Assembly (NCBI RefSeq): GCF_947507565.1
Contig: NC_089182.1
Location: 1,674,001 to 1,738,000 of the forward strand
DNA length: 64,000 nucleotides
Direction of reading: 5' to 3'
Origin: Oscarella lobularis
Taxonomy: Eukaryota > Porifera > Homoscleromorpha > Homosclerophorida > Oscarellidae
In this document: one piece after another, positions 1-11,388 of the stretch
Layout of the letters: each line of letters begins with the position of its first letter
How positions within the stretch are numbered: the stretch's first letter is position 1
Translations under genes and position numbers: made by a program
Notes under the pieces: model-generated
Told to the model about the DNA's origin: nothing
The model's database searches: none
The model's input: the letters and a program-made list of their open reading frames with translations, nothing else

Positions 1-628
1 CCAGGTGTCAATTTCAAATCGACCCATCTGTATTTTATCGATATATTTGATTTTTGTTATCTAACGATTAGATGGCCAAATTAATTAAATGGGAGCGGCC
101 TTGGGGATCATAATATTTACAGCTTCGTGCTCTCGTTCAAGAGCTGCCGTCGTCGGATCCATTTCCGCTATGGGCTAAAGAAACGACGTAGGTGGCGAGA
201 CCGAAATTTAAAAAGGGGGCTGGGGCCCCTTTTTTTTCTTCTCACTTTTTGAACGTGATGGATTTCGTCGTGCCTTCGCTTTTGATTTCGCGTTATCTTT
301 CGTTCCGAGAATTTTCTCGCGTCGTCCTTTGCCATTTCGGCCTTGCAACGACTTTGCACCTCCTGTCGCGACTTTGTCAGATCGATTTTGCTCGCCGGAA
401 CCCATTCGTCCATTCGACGATTGCCTAAAATTTCGATAAAAAGCTCAATTCGGCTTTTTCTGCGCGATACTTACATCCCGAATAGTGTACGTAGTATTCC
501 AATCCCTTGTTTTCGGCCGATGTTCTGCTGTGCAACACTTCGGCCGTGTCTACGCGAGCGCATTTTAGCTCGGTTCCTCAAAAGGGGCCCACTTCTTCTT
601 ACGCCATTCCTCGTCGCTTCGCAGTACG
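1..628. other. Upstream intergenic region, no gene seen
   Basis: The open frames on both strands are short, mutually overlapping and basic-residue rich. None resembles a known protein or shows convincing exon structure. The stretch presumably holds the promoter and 5' UTR of the TatB-like gene that follows. No clear TATA box or other element was recognised. Confidence 0.4.
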
Positions 629-1397
629 ATGTACGTTCCTCCTATTTCGACGGTTTCCTCTTTTGCTCTTTCTGCGCCTTTACGCCCCACATCTCTCCGC
701 TTTGCTAACGGTTCCATCGCCGCCATTTTTCTTTCGTCGCGTGAGCGCGCCGTCCCGCGTCATTCTTTGATCTCAATGATCCGACAGACCGGAAAAGACA
801 TGCCGACATGATAGCAGAGCTTCTCGTCATTTTCGGAGGAGCGATCGCCGTCATAGGTAAGAGAGAAATTGAAGAAATGAACTGGTGACGTCATCTTGCC
901 TTTGCAGGGCCCAAAAATCTCCCATCGGTAGCGAGAAAAACAGGAATTCTAGCGGGATCAATAATGAGGTAATTGAAAGCGTTTTTCGACCGAAGTAGAA
1001 CATTTTTAATTTTAGAACAGTTCGGACCGGACAGCAAACAATTGAAAAATACTCAAAAGATCCAAAAGTTGCCGAGGTAATTTTCTCGCGCCATAATAGA
1101 CCGTAGAATTGATTTACATCGCTTTTTAGCTTCATCAAGAAATTCGAGAGAGTTTAGAAGAACTTGAAAAGATTCAACGAAAAGTGTACATGGGAAGAAT
1201 GGCATTGAAGCGACCAACTGAGTTTCTCGGTCGAGCTATTATTAGTCAGCAAAGAAAGCCAAGAACCGAAGGAGAGACTAGAATTGTTGCAGAAACAGTA
1301 AAAGATGTGCGTTCATCAATTTCTACAGGCAGGTATTAATAACCTAGATATAAAATCAATAATTTGTGCTTTTAGAGGACATGGAAGGTGGGGCTGA
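629..1397 (+). CDS. TatB-like twin-arginine translocase subunit, probably mitochondrial
   Basis: Exons are proposed at 629-740, 788-856, 908-968, 1016-1076, 1130-1332 and 1376-1397, all with GT-AG introns of 43-53 nt and matching phases, giving about 170 residues. The core reads IAELLVIFGGAIAVIGPKN, then LPSVARKTG. This is the bacterial TatB pattern: a short transmembrane helix beginning with a conserved Glu-Leu-Leu, a Gly-Pro hinge, then an amphipathic basic helix and a charged helical tail (positions 1016-1200 encode many Glu/Lys/Gln). TatA usually lacks the Glu and has Gly-Thr at the hinge. The first exon encodes about 38 residues with Ser, Arg, Ala and Leu and no acidic residue, as in a mitochondrial presequence. 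A shorter product could start at the ATG at 808. Family knowledge: TatB works with TatC to recognise twin-arginine substrates in the inner membrane. Most animals lack Tat, but Oscarella mtDNA encodes tatC. The mitochondrial role is inferred. Confidence 0.72.
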
Positions 1398-1530
1398 CAT
1401 AGTAGCAGAGCAGGCAATCATAAAATCAAATCTATCGAAAAAATAACTCCCTTCGTGAAATAGCACGTGATGCGTTTATATTTGAAGTGTGACTCCGCCT
1501 CCTCCTTCGCGCGCGCGTCGACCTGACAAA

Positions 1531-4500
1531 ATGGACGACAACGTCGAAGCGAAACGCTACATAGCCGAATTCGACTTCGACGCTCGCACGCCAAAAGAGC
1601 TAGGCGTGCGCAAAGGCGACTCGGTGCTCGTAAAGCGCAAAGCGAACGGCTCGTGGCCAGACGAAACGAAATGGATGATCGCCGAGCACGAGCGAACGAA
1701 GCAATCAGGACAAGTCCCGGGCCCCTATTTCAAATTCTTCCAAAACGTCCTTCAAGCGACGCGCGAGCCGCAGCCTCCGCCACGCGAAACGAGGCCCAAA
1801 CCCAAGCCGAGGCCCCTTTCGTCGTTTCGCGCGACGCCGCCGCCCGTTGCGCCGCGCGCCTCAGCAAAACCGGACTCCGATACGCCGCCGCGACCCGTCG
1901 CGCGTCGGCACACCGAAATGCCGGCGCCGATAACGCGTCGAGCGTTTTCCGATCAAGACAAACCGTTCGAGGCCCCGCCCCCTCCTGTTCCATCGCGAGG
2001 CGGATCGGTTCGACATCAGCCGCCGCCGCCGCCCGTCGTGCCGCGAGGTAGCGTGGCGATTGCGACGAAGCCGGGAAATCGCGCGGCGACGGCGGCGGCG
2101 TTGGGACGCGATTTGGGACACGATCTCTTTGATGCTCATTTTCACAAGCCCGCCTATTGCGGACATTGTGAGAACAATCGCTAATAAATATATGTATGAA
2201 TAAATAATATTGCATTCATTTATCTGCGCAGGTGATGGGTTTATTTGGGGGCGTGGAAAAACGGGATTGAAGTGTGCAAGTAGGGATCATTTATTTGTTT
2301 ATTAGTATTTATTTACGCGGAGTAATGAGTTGTTGTTGTTGTTCAGAATGCAAGTTTGCTTGTCATTTTGAATGCCGAGAAGAAGCTATTGCCGCGAGCC
2401 CATGCAAGGCTGATGGAGTAAAGAAAATGTATATAAATAATAAATACTGAATGCATTTCTCTTCTCTGTATTAGGATGAGGACGAAGACGATGACGACGA
2501 TGACGACGATGACAATGAATACACGGACGTTTATGATGTAGATATAGCATTAATTACTGTCATTCAATATTGATTTATTTAATTTTTTGTTCTTTTTTTA
2601 GTCTCACATGGCGTGGACGGTGTCGGACGTTCAAAAATGGATGCTTGCTATCAATTTGGACGAATACGCGTCGCTCTTTCAACAGCATCAAGTTGATGGG
2701 AAAATGTTGGATCAACTAGACAACACCGGTCTCGAGGTGGACCATTATTATATATATATATATATTTAGAAATCATTTTATAAATAAATAAATTTAGAAT
2801 ATGGGAGTATGGGATCCTCTTCATCGTCAAATGATGATCGAAACGATCAACGAATTGTGCAGGGGATCACCTATGCCACCGGTGGTAACCATGACAATAA
2901 CTCGCTTATTAATCATATATAGAGAGAGTGACACTGAATGTTTCTTTCAATAGAGGCCGCCTGTCGACGTTCAGCTGTCACCCGTGGCTGATCTCCCAGA
3001 TGGATATCGAGTGCCAATGCGTGAGATTTCAGGTCCAAGGCCAGCAAAAAACAAAAGGATGTCAGCTGCATCTTTGTTCAGCTTAGGAACGAGTATGTCA
3101 TCTCGTGATTACTGTTTCAATAATGGATTGATGAACGGTTTTTTATATATAGAGGTGACTCAGGATCGCCATGTGAACGGTCACAATTTCAAGGTGCACT
3201 CGTACGCGTCGTTGACTTGGTGCGACAAGTGTCGCAAGTTCTTGTGGGGTCTCATTCGTCAAGGAATGCAATGCAGAAGTAAAAGAAAATCAATAAAATC
3301 CAATCGATAAACATAAGCAATCTTGTTCTTGAAGCTTGTGGCTACAATTGTCACAGACATTGCATGACAACGGAAACTCCCTATTGCACTCCAAAGAAGA
3401 GAGCACTACCAAAGGGTGCAATTTGTGTGGGCGTGTCACTACTATTTCATTATTATTGATTTCTTTTAGCTGCTATTTTTGGCTTTGAATTGGACGAAGT
3501 GATGAAGGATCCGAGCGAAGAGGGCGTTCCTCTGGTAGTTAAAAAATGCATTGAAGCCGTAGAAGCAAGAGGTGAATTTAGTCCGCGTGACGCGTCAAAA
3601 AAATTAACTCTCTCTTTTCTAGGCCTAAATTCGGAAGGTATCTATCGCTTGAGTGCCAGTCAAACGGACGTGAATCAGCTCAAGCAACTTTTCGATTCGG
3701 GTTTTTACATACTATGTATTACGCTTGTGTCGTTGTTGATTTTTTGATTTCATAGCTATGAACGATTACAGTCGAATCAGTTTGCATGATCCGCTATGGA
3801 ATGACATCAACGCCGCGTCCGGGTGTCTCAAACTCTTCTTCAGAGAACTTCCCACTCCGCTGTTTACCTACAATTGCTACGACGCTTTTATCTCTGCAGT
3901 TTCAGGTGACCTCTTATCTAGACAATCGCGCTCTCATTTATTTATTTATTTTTGCTCTGCTATCTTTAGTGTCTGTCCCGGATGTGGATAAGTATTCTCG
4001 TATAATGGAAATAGTGAGTCGACTTCCGGAAAAGAATCAAAGCGTTCTCAACGTTCTTATGAGACACTTGACTCTGTGAGGGGGAATGTGGAGAAAATTA
4101 GTATTGTCATATAATTATTTATATTTTTAGAGTTGCTCAAAATGAAACAATAAACAAAATGCCCGTGCACAATTTGGCCGTCGTTTTTGGGCCGACGTTG
4201 ATTCGTCCAAAACCGGAAGACGTCATGTAATGAACGCGAGTTATTGATTCTATCATTCTATTTGTGCCTCGTCTCTATTGCATGTGTAGGAAATCCATAA
4301 CAAATAGTAGCTCTCACATTGCTCTTGTCGAAATCTTACTCAAACATGGAAAATGGGGACAAGACGAAGGCGAAGACGGTCCATAGCCGATATATCAATA
4401 CATATATGATCATATCTAAAAGTCCACAACTTTCTAGAAACGGACGCTCTCTACGAACCCCCAGCCGACATCATAGCACGACACAAAGCACTGAGAGAAC

Positions 4501-6764
4501 AACGAAAAGCGAAAAGTAAATACGCAATATAATAATAGAAGAATAATTGTTAACGTCCTTCAGTCCCAGGCGAACGTGTCCCTCCCCCGAGACCTCCAAA
4601 GAGCGGAAGAAGAGACAGCTCAAGCGGCGGCGGTGGAACCGGCGGCGGCGGCGGCGGCAGCGTCACTGAATCTCAGTCTTTCGACTTACAAGACGCTCCG
4701 TGGTATTGGGGAAATATTTCGCGGTGAGTCAGCATCTCAGAGACGCAGCGCATAGATTCTAATTCTCCACGGGGCATTGAGTGTAGAGAGGAAGTTCAGG
4801 ATAAAATGCGCGACATGCCAGACGGGTCGTTTCTCGTCAGAGATTCGACAAACTCTTCCGGTGAATACACGCTCACTGTCAGGTGAGATAAATTCGTCAA
4901 TAACTTTATATATGTCTTTCGTATAATTGGATCTATATAGAAAGGGTGGCATGAATAAATTGATTCGTATTCGTCGAGAAAAGAATCTCTACGGCTTTTC
5001 GCTTCCTCTCACATTTCATTCGGTTATCGATCTCATTATGTATTATCGACGTCACTCCATGGCCTCCTATAATCCGTCGCTCAATATCTTTCTAAGTAAT
5101 CCAATTTCAAAATTTGTCGCCGTAAGATTTGCGCTACCGAGTGGAAATATTCCAATGGGGAGATTTTTCGGTTTAGGATCAAGATGGAGACGGAGACGGC
5201 GGCGATGACGTCGATTTCATGGTGGAACAATTGTGGATTGCTACAGACGGTTTTGATCAGAAAAACGCCGAATTTCAAGTGGAAGTGGATCGGCTTGAAC
5301 GAACACAACACGTTCGAACGATGATGACCAAATTAGATGTTGATTTTTTGAAGTGCCTATCTCATAGGAAATGATGCTGTGCGAGAAGAAGCAGGCTGCT
5401 CAAAAAGAAATCTATCAGATTTTATCCGAGCAGCAAAAACTTCAAGAACAGATGATGAGTCACGTGACTGATAGAGATAGGCAGAGGTACGGAAATGGAT
5501 GAGTAAGTGATGTTGCCCACGCCGCTATAATGTTTTGTTTTCTTAGACTGACGGATAATAAGAGTTACGTTTGGAAACGGATGGTAGCGAGTCAAGACAG
5601 TTTGAGAAAGCTCACACGAGCCTTTGAGGAATTGGAGAAAAAGGCTGACCAGACGATTTATAGACGAGAGGAAATCAAATCTCAAATTATTCATTTCGCC
5701 GAAGACAAAGAGAGATACACCATGTAATAAATAATTTCTAGTTACTTTGGAATACTCGCGTATGCGAGAGAGAGTCTTCTCTCCTTTCTCCTAGGGCTCT
5801 TTCTCAAATCATGTCGCGCGACGACATCAATAAACGATTATATGAGAAAAAACGACAGGAGCGCGGAATGGAGAGCTTATATCAATCGCCGTCGGAAATG
5901 AAAGATCGATACAAGTCGCCGCGTTTAGCGTCGTCGCTTGCCACGTTCGAGATGTATCAGGACATGATCTACACGTCGGCCGAGTAAAGAAGACAAAAAC
6001 ACAATATTTAATAATCAATCGCGGCAATGATAATTTAATTAAGGGAAGTCCAGGCTGAGTGGCTTGGCATAGTTGGTGCGGGAAGAGACGGAGGAGAGAG
6101 TAGTAGCGTTCCATCTCCTACTACTCCCATTTCACCACGCCCACTTCCTGACATTGGGCTTCCTCGCATGGGACAACCTCTTCCGCCACCAAAGATGGTA
6201 CTAAAATAGAACAAATTCGTCATGGAATAAAATCGTGTTCTTAGCCACGCCCTACTGCTGCTGCCGCTGCGCCGCCGCCGCCGCGACCACTTCCTCCCGC
6301 CTCTCCCGCGGTGGTGACAGCGGCAACTGTACCTCCTATTCAACTCACTCGATCCATGTGGTTTGCTGGAAACATGGATAGGTGCTGCCGCTGCTATTGG
6401 TTCTTATGTTATTTCTTATTATTCTAATTTAGAAATGTAGCAAAACAAGCACTGTCTGGCCAAAGGGACGGTACTTATCTAATACGCTCAAGAAATACGA
6501 AACCGGGAGACAATCACGTCTACACTGTGGACGTAGTGTAAGCTAATCACGTCGTACTAGTATTATGTAATTCAATGATTATTCAGCTGGTATGGGATGG
6601 AGCACATCAAAGTCTTTCAGGTGTCGGACGGTCGGCTGGGATTTCACCGCGACAAGGGCGAGTTCAATAGTCTCGACGATCTCGTCATGCACTATCAGAA
6701 AGAATCTCTCAACAAACATAATCCTAAATTGACAACGACTCTCCAATATCCATATAATGCGTGA
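1531..6764 (+). CDS. PI3-kinase regulatory subunit (p85 type) with extra C1 and SAM domains
   Basis: About 27 exons encode roughly 1250 residues. Domains in order: SH3 of p85 type (~5-75, ending [10 protein letters not shown]); Pro-rich linker (~85-200); C1 zinc finger (~205-252, with CGHC and later CKFACHFEC); acidic Asp run (~255-270); SAM (~275-345, [20 protein letters not shown]); second C1 (~395-450, [10 protein letters not shown]); RhoGAP (~465-665, EGIYRLSA retains the Arg finger, then [10 protein letters not shown]); N-SH2 (~745-840, [10 protein letters not shown] and FLVRD); coiled iSH2 (~850-1000); Pro-rich linker; C-SH2 (~1145-1245, MWFAGNM and YLIRS). SH3-RhoGAP-SH2-iSH2-SH2 is the p85 layout. 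It would bind a p110 catalytic subunit and phosphotyrosine at the membrane. The extra C1 and SAM domains are unusual. The start is the first ATG, at 1531. The stop is the TGA at 6762, but GTGAGT overlaps it and a further exon cannot be excluded. Confidence 0.9.
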
Positions 6765-7001
6765 GTCTCTTCTTCGTCGTCGTCGTCTTTTTTTCTCTTT
6801 CGCTTTTTTACTGCGGCTGCTGCGTTTTTTCATTGCCTGTAAAAGTACAGATTCTATTTTTGTGTTCGTGGTTTGGGTGAATATCAACAGAAAGGAAGTA
6901 GACTTCACATCACGTGATTCTAACGGCCACAACTCGTCGCTGCGCTTTCCGGCTCTAATCCATTCTCCTTTACTCGCTTTACCACTTGAAGTGCGCACAT
7001 G

Positions 7002-8889
7002 ATGAAGACGCAGACGGTAAGAGAGAACGTAGCGCCACGCATTCGCAAGCCCCAGCAACGCGTTTTGACTTGGGGAGAAAAAAAAAAAGCGCCATGGGCG
7101 TTGGCCACTTCCGCCATCAGAACCGTGCTCTCCTTCGACCCGAAACCGATCGAAATCGCTGTCTTTCTAGATCGCCTTTCTTCTTTTTGCGTTTGCAATC
7201 GAAACGGCATATTCTGCAGAGGTACTACTGTAATAGACTACGCTTATCGAATTAGGCGCTGGTCTGTTTGTTCTCGTTCCGCGGCGGCACAACCGGCGCG
7301 CGCATGCGTGCGCCGCGCGCACGTGTCTCATTCCCTATGAATTTAGGCCTACACGCATTCTTATAAAAATCCGTCGGATTGCACGACCGATTGCGTGTAC
7401 AGCGTTATGATCTCAACCGACGGCACTCAAGCAACAATCAATCTCACTACTAATGCGGGTGGAATGGTCGCTTTGGGATTTTCGGCCGATAAACAAATGG
7501 CGAGCGCAAGAAACATACCATAATAAAGATGCTTTGATAAGAATATGTCTTAGTGGGACGACGACGTGGTTGGTTGTTACAGAAACACGTCGAACGACAT
7601 CGTTGTTCTAGTGGACGCGTGGAATCCGAGTCCTCGACATACTAATAACATGGCAGATACAATCGATGCAAGTTCTTTTATGATTAATTAATTAATTAAG
7701 AGTTATTGACTTGCATGCCAACAGAATCTCGATGATACAAAGAGCAGCGGAACGTATGTAAATGGAACGCTTTCGTGTACGCTTGTGCGAAATCTCTTCA
7801 CCAACCTCACACAAGACGTCAATTGGAATGATCCCTGGTATCTTTTCTATGCTTACAGCTCGAACACTGGTACAATTAGCGAGAGAATTCGCGCGTGTGC
7901 TGAACTATGAGCATGAGAATTGTAGGACCTGGGCCTGGTGGTGCTCTTCCTGTCCATACGACAAGACCAACAATTTCTGATCAAAAGATTGAAATTGCGC
8001 CAGCTACTACTGCTCCTCCTACTACTATGACTCCTACTATTGACGTATGGTGAAATGACTCTTAGTTATTAAATGCTTTTACTCTTCAGTTTAGATCGAT
8101 TTTGCTCAGTGTTCCAATGACAATTATTTTTGCTATCGTAGCCCTGCAGATTGCACTGCGACCACGTGTCAATATGGCGTCATAATCAAAACCGATAGCA
8201 CGAAAGCAACAATCAAACTCGCTACCACCGAAGACGGTTGGATTGCATTGGGATTTTCAGCTGACAAGGCTATGGAACGATATTCAAACAAATAATTAAT
8301 TTGTATATAATGACGCATATTAACTATAGGGTGAAGATGACGTCGTTGGCTGTGCCAGATCAAGTGGAGGCGAAATCTTTATAAAAGACACTTGGAATCC
8401 AAACGGACAAAATCCTAATGTGAAAGATACTGAAAACGTATCGTATACAATTAATTAATTTGTTTGTTCTGAGTGCGTTTACTTTTAGAATATTATTACA
8501 GCAGAGAGTTTGGGAACTTTTAAAAACGGTGTACTGCAATGTCAAATTGTTCGCAATCTTGTCTCGCCCGACAAGACCCAAGATCGTGACTGGACTTCGC
8601 CATGGTATCTTCTCTATGCTTACCGTGAAGCCGCAGACGGTATATACGAGATCAATTATTCTTTTTATGCTTTTCATTGTTAAAATTAGCGACTGATGCT
8701 GGATTTCTGCAGCATAGCGCTACACCAACAATAAGTGCTAACACTGTTGTAATTTCTGCAGGCACTACCCTTGTCTTTGCCAAGGCTTGCGGTAAAAAAC
8801 AGTAGAAAATAATTCTTTGCAGTTCTCAGGACTCTTTGCCTTTAGGAATTCTCCTTTTACTCGCTTGGCTGGGACAGTGGTGCTATTGA
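7002..8889 (+). CDS. Secreted or surface protein with two DOMON domains
   Basis: Exons: 7002-7016, 7171-7221, 7347-7499, 7554-7667, 7725-7869, 7926-8044, 8095-8274, 8330-8437, 8489-8639, 8690-8791, 8846-8889. Exons 1-2 join to a signal peptide (MKTQTIAFLLFAFAIETAYS). DOMON 1 follows (CVYSVMIST, MVALGFSADKQM, DDVVGCYRN, DPWYLFYAYS), then a Thr/Pro linker, DOMON 2 (FCYRSPADC, WIALGFSADKAM, EDDVVGCARS, SPWYLLYAYR), and a hydrophobic 15-residue C-terminus (GILLLLAWLGQ) that could be a GPI signal or a short anchor. DOMON domains are beta sandwiches that bind haem or sugars. In animals they occur in FRRS1-like reductases. Unlike the copies at 24345 and 48058, this one has no cytochrome b561 part. 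Several donors are not GT: 7500 (GC), 7668 (GCAAGT) and 8275 (GA). An in-frame TAG would end the protein at 8802-8806 if the last intron were retained. Confidence 0.78.
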
Positions 8890-8958
8890 AGTGCTTGACC
8901 GTCTTTACCGTCATTTAGCCTGTCAGTCGACGGATTCAATCACATGACACAAGTGTGC

Positions 8959-9020
8959 GCTGTGTGTGTGTAGTGGCTGTGTGTGTGTAGTGGCTGTGTG
9001 TGTGTAGTGGCTGTGTGTGT
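8959..9020. repeat. 17-bp minisatellite
   Basis: About 3.6 tandem units of gctgtgtgtgtgtagtg, just downstream of the DOMON gene. It is embedded in sequence without coding signal (8890-9620). Confidence 0.85.
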
Positions 9021-9623
9021 TCGTGTGTTCCGAGCTGTGTGCACTGTCCGTATTTATATGTTTTGATGTCGTTGAATGGAATGGCGTTTTAGCATTGTTA
9101 AGTAAGCACTTCAAAGCTACAAAGCGGGTTTGAACGTCGAAGCTGTGCAGTCACAGGTATGTGCACGATCTTGTTTGCTTCCTTGTTGCTCTTTAGCCTC
9201 AATTTGTGCCTTCAACTCTCTGGTAGCGACGGCGGCACCACACACTTCACTATAGATGTATCTGTTTTGTTGGTGAGACTATAAGTAAACAAGTTGGTTA
9301 ATTAATTGAGACGGCAAAAAGATCGCTGAAGTAGTACCAATTTTTGAGTCGTCATAGATCTCGTTTTTTACGTCTAGCGCATCTGAAGCGATGGTAAAGT
9401 AATACTTTGTGAAACCCCAATGAGGTCACGTACGTGTACGTACGGTCGTAGCCTAGCCTTTGCAGGACGGCAGGTCCACCGTCGCTCTGAACAAACTGCA
9501 TTGGCTTTCCCGCAGCCAGCTTTTGTCTTTGCAGTTGAAATACGTGAATTAAGATTTTGAGTCTCATTCTCATTTTGCTGAAGTTGACTGCTGCCGTTGT
9601 CTGATCGACGTTCTTTATTTTAG

Positions 9624-10471
9624 ATCGACTTCGGAAAGTGCTCTGATAGCGGAGTTTATGGCCATCAAAACCAGCCGACTGCACGCCCGCTTCATGTCTC
9701 TATTGTTCAGAGAATTTCCATATGCAAGCACCAGCAGAGTAGATAAATCAACGAGTGGCCGTTCGTTTTACTTCCTCTGACGCACGTCTTAGTTGTGCAG
9801 TCACAGGGACGCGATTTCGTTTGCTTCGGCTTCGCGAGTTTCGACGAACTAGTCGGCTAATTGTATTACCAGTTTTAGTTCTCACGTACGTCACAAATGT
9901 GCGTCAGAGCCGGGAAACAACCTCTTGCGTTTCCTTTCCCTTGAACTCAGGTACAGTACGTATATATATCCCCCACCAGGGCGCGCGCCTTGGTGTTCGG
10001 GGAATTAATTAAATATTTAAATAATTTATTTGTATGGTCAAAATGATGTGGCTTTCTGCTACTGTAAAGAAACGTTTAGTAGTGACAGCGTCGTTCTTGT
10101 TGATGCATGGAATCAGACTCAATCCCAATGGCTATGCAACGAATGAGTTGGATACGATAGGTGCGAGTCAAAAAAATTTCTACATGACATCTTATGAGAG
10201 AATTTTAATTCTTAGAATCTTGACATGGGAAAGACTATGGGATCGTACAGTAATTAAATTGCCTATTGCAATGCCAAATTGTGCGAGATCTCACAAGTGA
10301 TACAGCTCAAGATCGGGATTGGATACACCTCCAGCACAGGTGAGTTAGATTAAATAATAAATGCAATATTTGTGAATTTCTATTAGGTCCTGGAAGATGT
10401 GGGTCTCTTCCAGCTCATCTTACTACGCCAGAGATAATCTCGGCAAGAATGATCGGCTGCGAAGAAAATCG
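9624..10471 (+). pseudogene. Decayed DOMON gene copy
   Basis: The sequence at 9624-9710 matches the first DOMON exon of the array genes (IDFGKCSDS, then an indel that breaks the CH-R/N-P pattern). 10034-10170 corresponds to the GEDDVxGCYR...VDAWN exon with frameshifts. 10215-10345 corresponds to the NLDMGK...CQIV exon, again shifted. 10386-10470 matches the GPG-SLP linker of the array. 9760-9960 is an inverted near copy of 39950-40240. No continuous frame remains. It is best read as a dead copy of the gene type at 24345-27226, in the same orientation as the intact copy just upstream. Confidence 0.7.
9962..10004. repeat. GC-rich hairpin terminus shared with 37344-37391
   Basis: The segment beginning CACCAGGGCGCGCG and ending GGTGTTCGGGGAATTA is a shortened form of the perfect palindrome and flank at 37344-37395. 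It is probably the end of the same repeat family. Confidence 0.55.
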
Positions 10472-10833
10472 GTAAGCTTTAGAGACCTTTTGAAGTTATT
10501 AGTCTGCATCTCTTTTTTTATTTTTCTTAGGGTCCTAGAATGAAGAAAAGTAAATTCAGAAATTTTATATTTTTAGCAATTTTAATATTTGAATTTTCTG
10601 TACTTTATTTGCACCCCGAAGTGCGCAAAAATGTCTTCCATCCTATAGTGTTTGAAGAAGATTGGTTTAAAATTCGTCACAGTTTTCAGAATATTTTAAT
10701 TAAATTAGATGTAAAAGTAGCCGTTACACTGTATTGATTCTTGGAACGGTTCTCTCAAAAATTTAAAAATTTGAGAAGTTTTAAAAGAAGCATCTTCAAT
10801 AAAGGAAATGTAAATATTTTGTATATACGGTGG

Positions 10834-10910
10834 CCCGTATATCCGTGTAGGGTAAACGGTTTTTCCTTGGTTTTCCTCCAAAAGCCGTGTACCCTACACG
10901 GATATACGGG
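10834..10910. repeat. Hairpin, 20-bp arms
   Basis: CCCGTATATCCGTGTAGGGT at 10834-10853 is the exact reverse complement of 10891-10910. The 37-nt spacer is Pu/Py-skewed. It may be a MITE or a structured RNA; no gene is near. The rest of 10472-11388 shows no coding signal. Confidence 0.8.
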
Positions 10911-11388
10911 GCATCAGCCAAAAGCAACACGTGTGCAGACGTCGTCGTGGAAGGCACCGGCAGGTCAATGAACGCTGCCCTACTACTAGTATGACACCAC
11001 GAGAAGAGACTCTGTGCAATTTTTAAATAAATAAATAAACAAATAGTTAATAAACAAGACAAGTCTCTCTTCTTTTCCTTGCTGACGGGGTCAGACCCCG
11101 CAGCAGTTTTAGGACCCCAAAACGATTTCCTGGTATAAATCTGTTGGTAATCTATTCAGGCAGTTCTTGTGCGTGATACGTACATGTATGTGTTGACACT
11201 TAAGCCTGTTAGTACAGTACAAATGTGCGCTCTCTGCCTGGATAAGCTTCTCAGAGCATCAGGTAGGTACGTTTGAAATGTGCAAATTTCCACGACTAAA
11301 AAACACAACGAAGCACCACTGTTCACATAAGGGCTACATAAAAGAACAGCTAGAATACTACCACCGGTTAGCCAGTACATACGAAAGA

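Noticed and set aside
1489-1530. Longer N-terminus for the p85-like protein
   Set aside because: The frame before 1531 begins at GTG, not ATG. The first ATG directly precedes the SH3 domain.
1730-2215. Minus-strand frames of 100-160 codons
   Set aside because: Shadows of the Pro/Arg-rich p85 exon. The composition follows the GC-rich sense strand.
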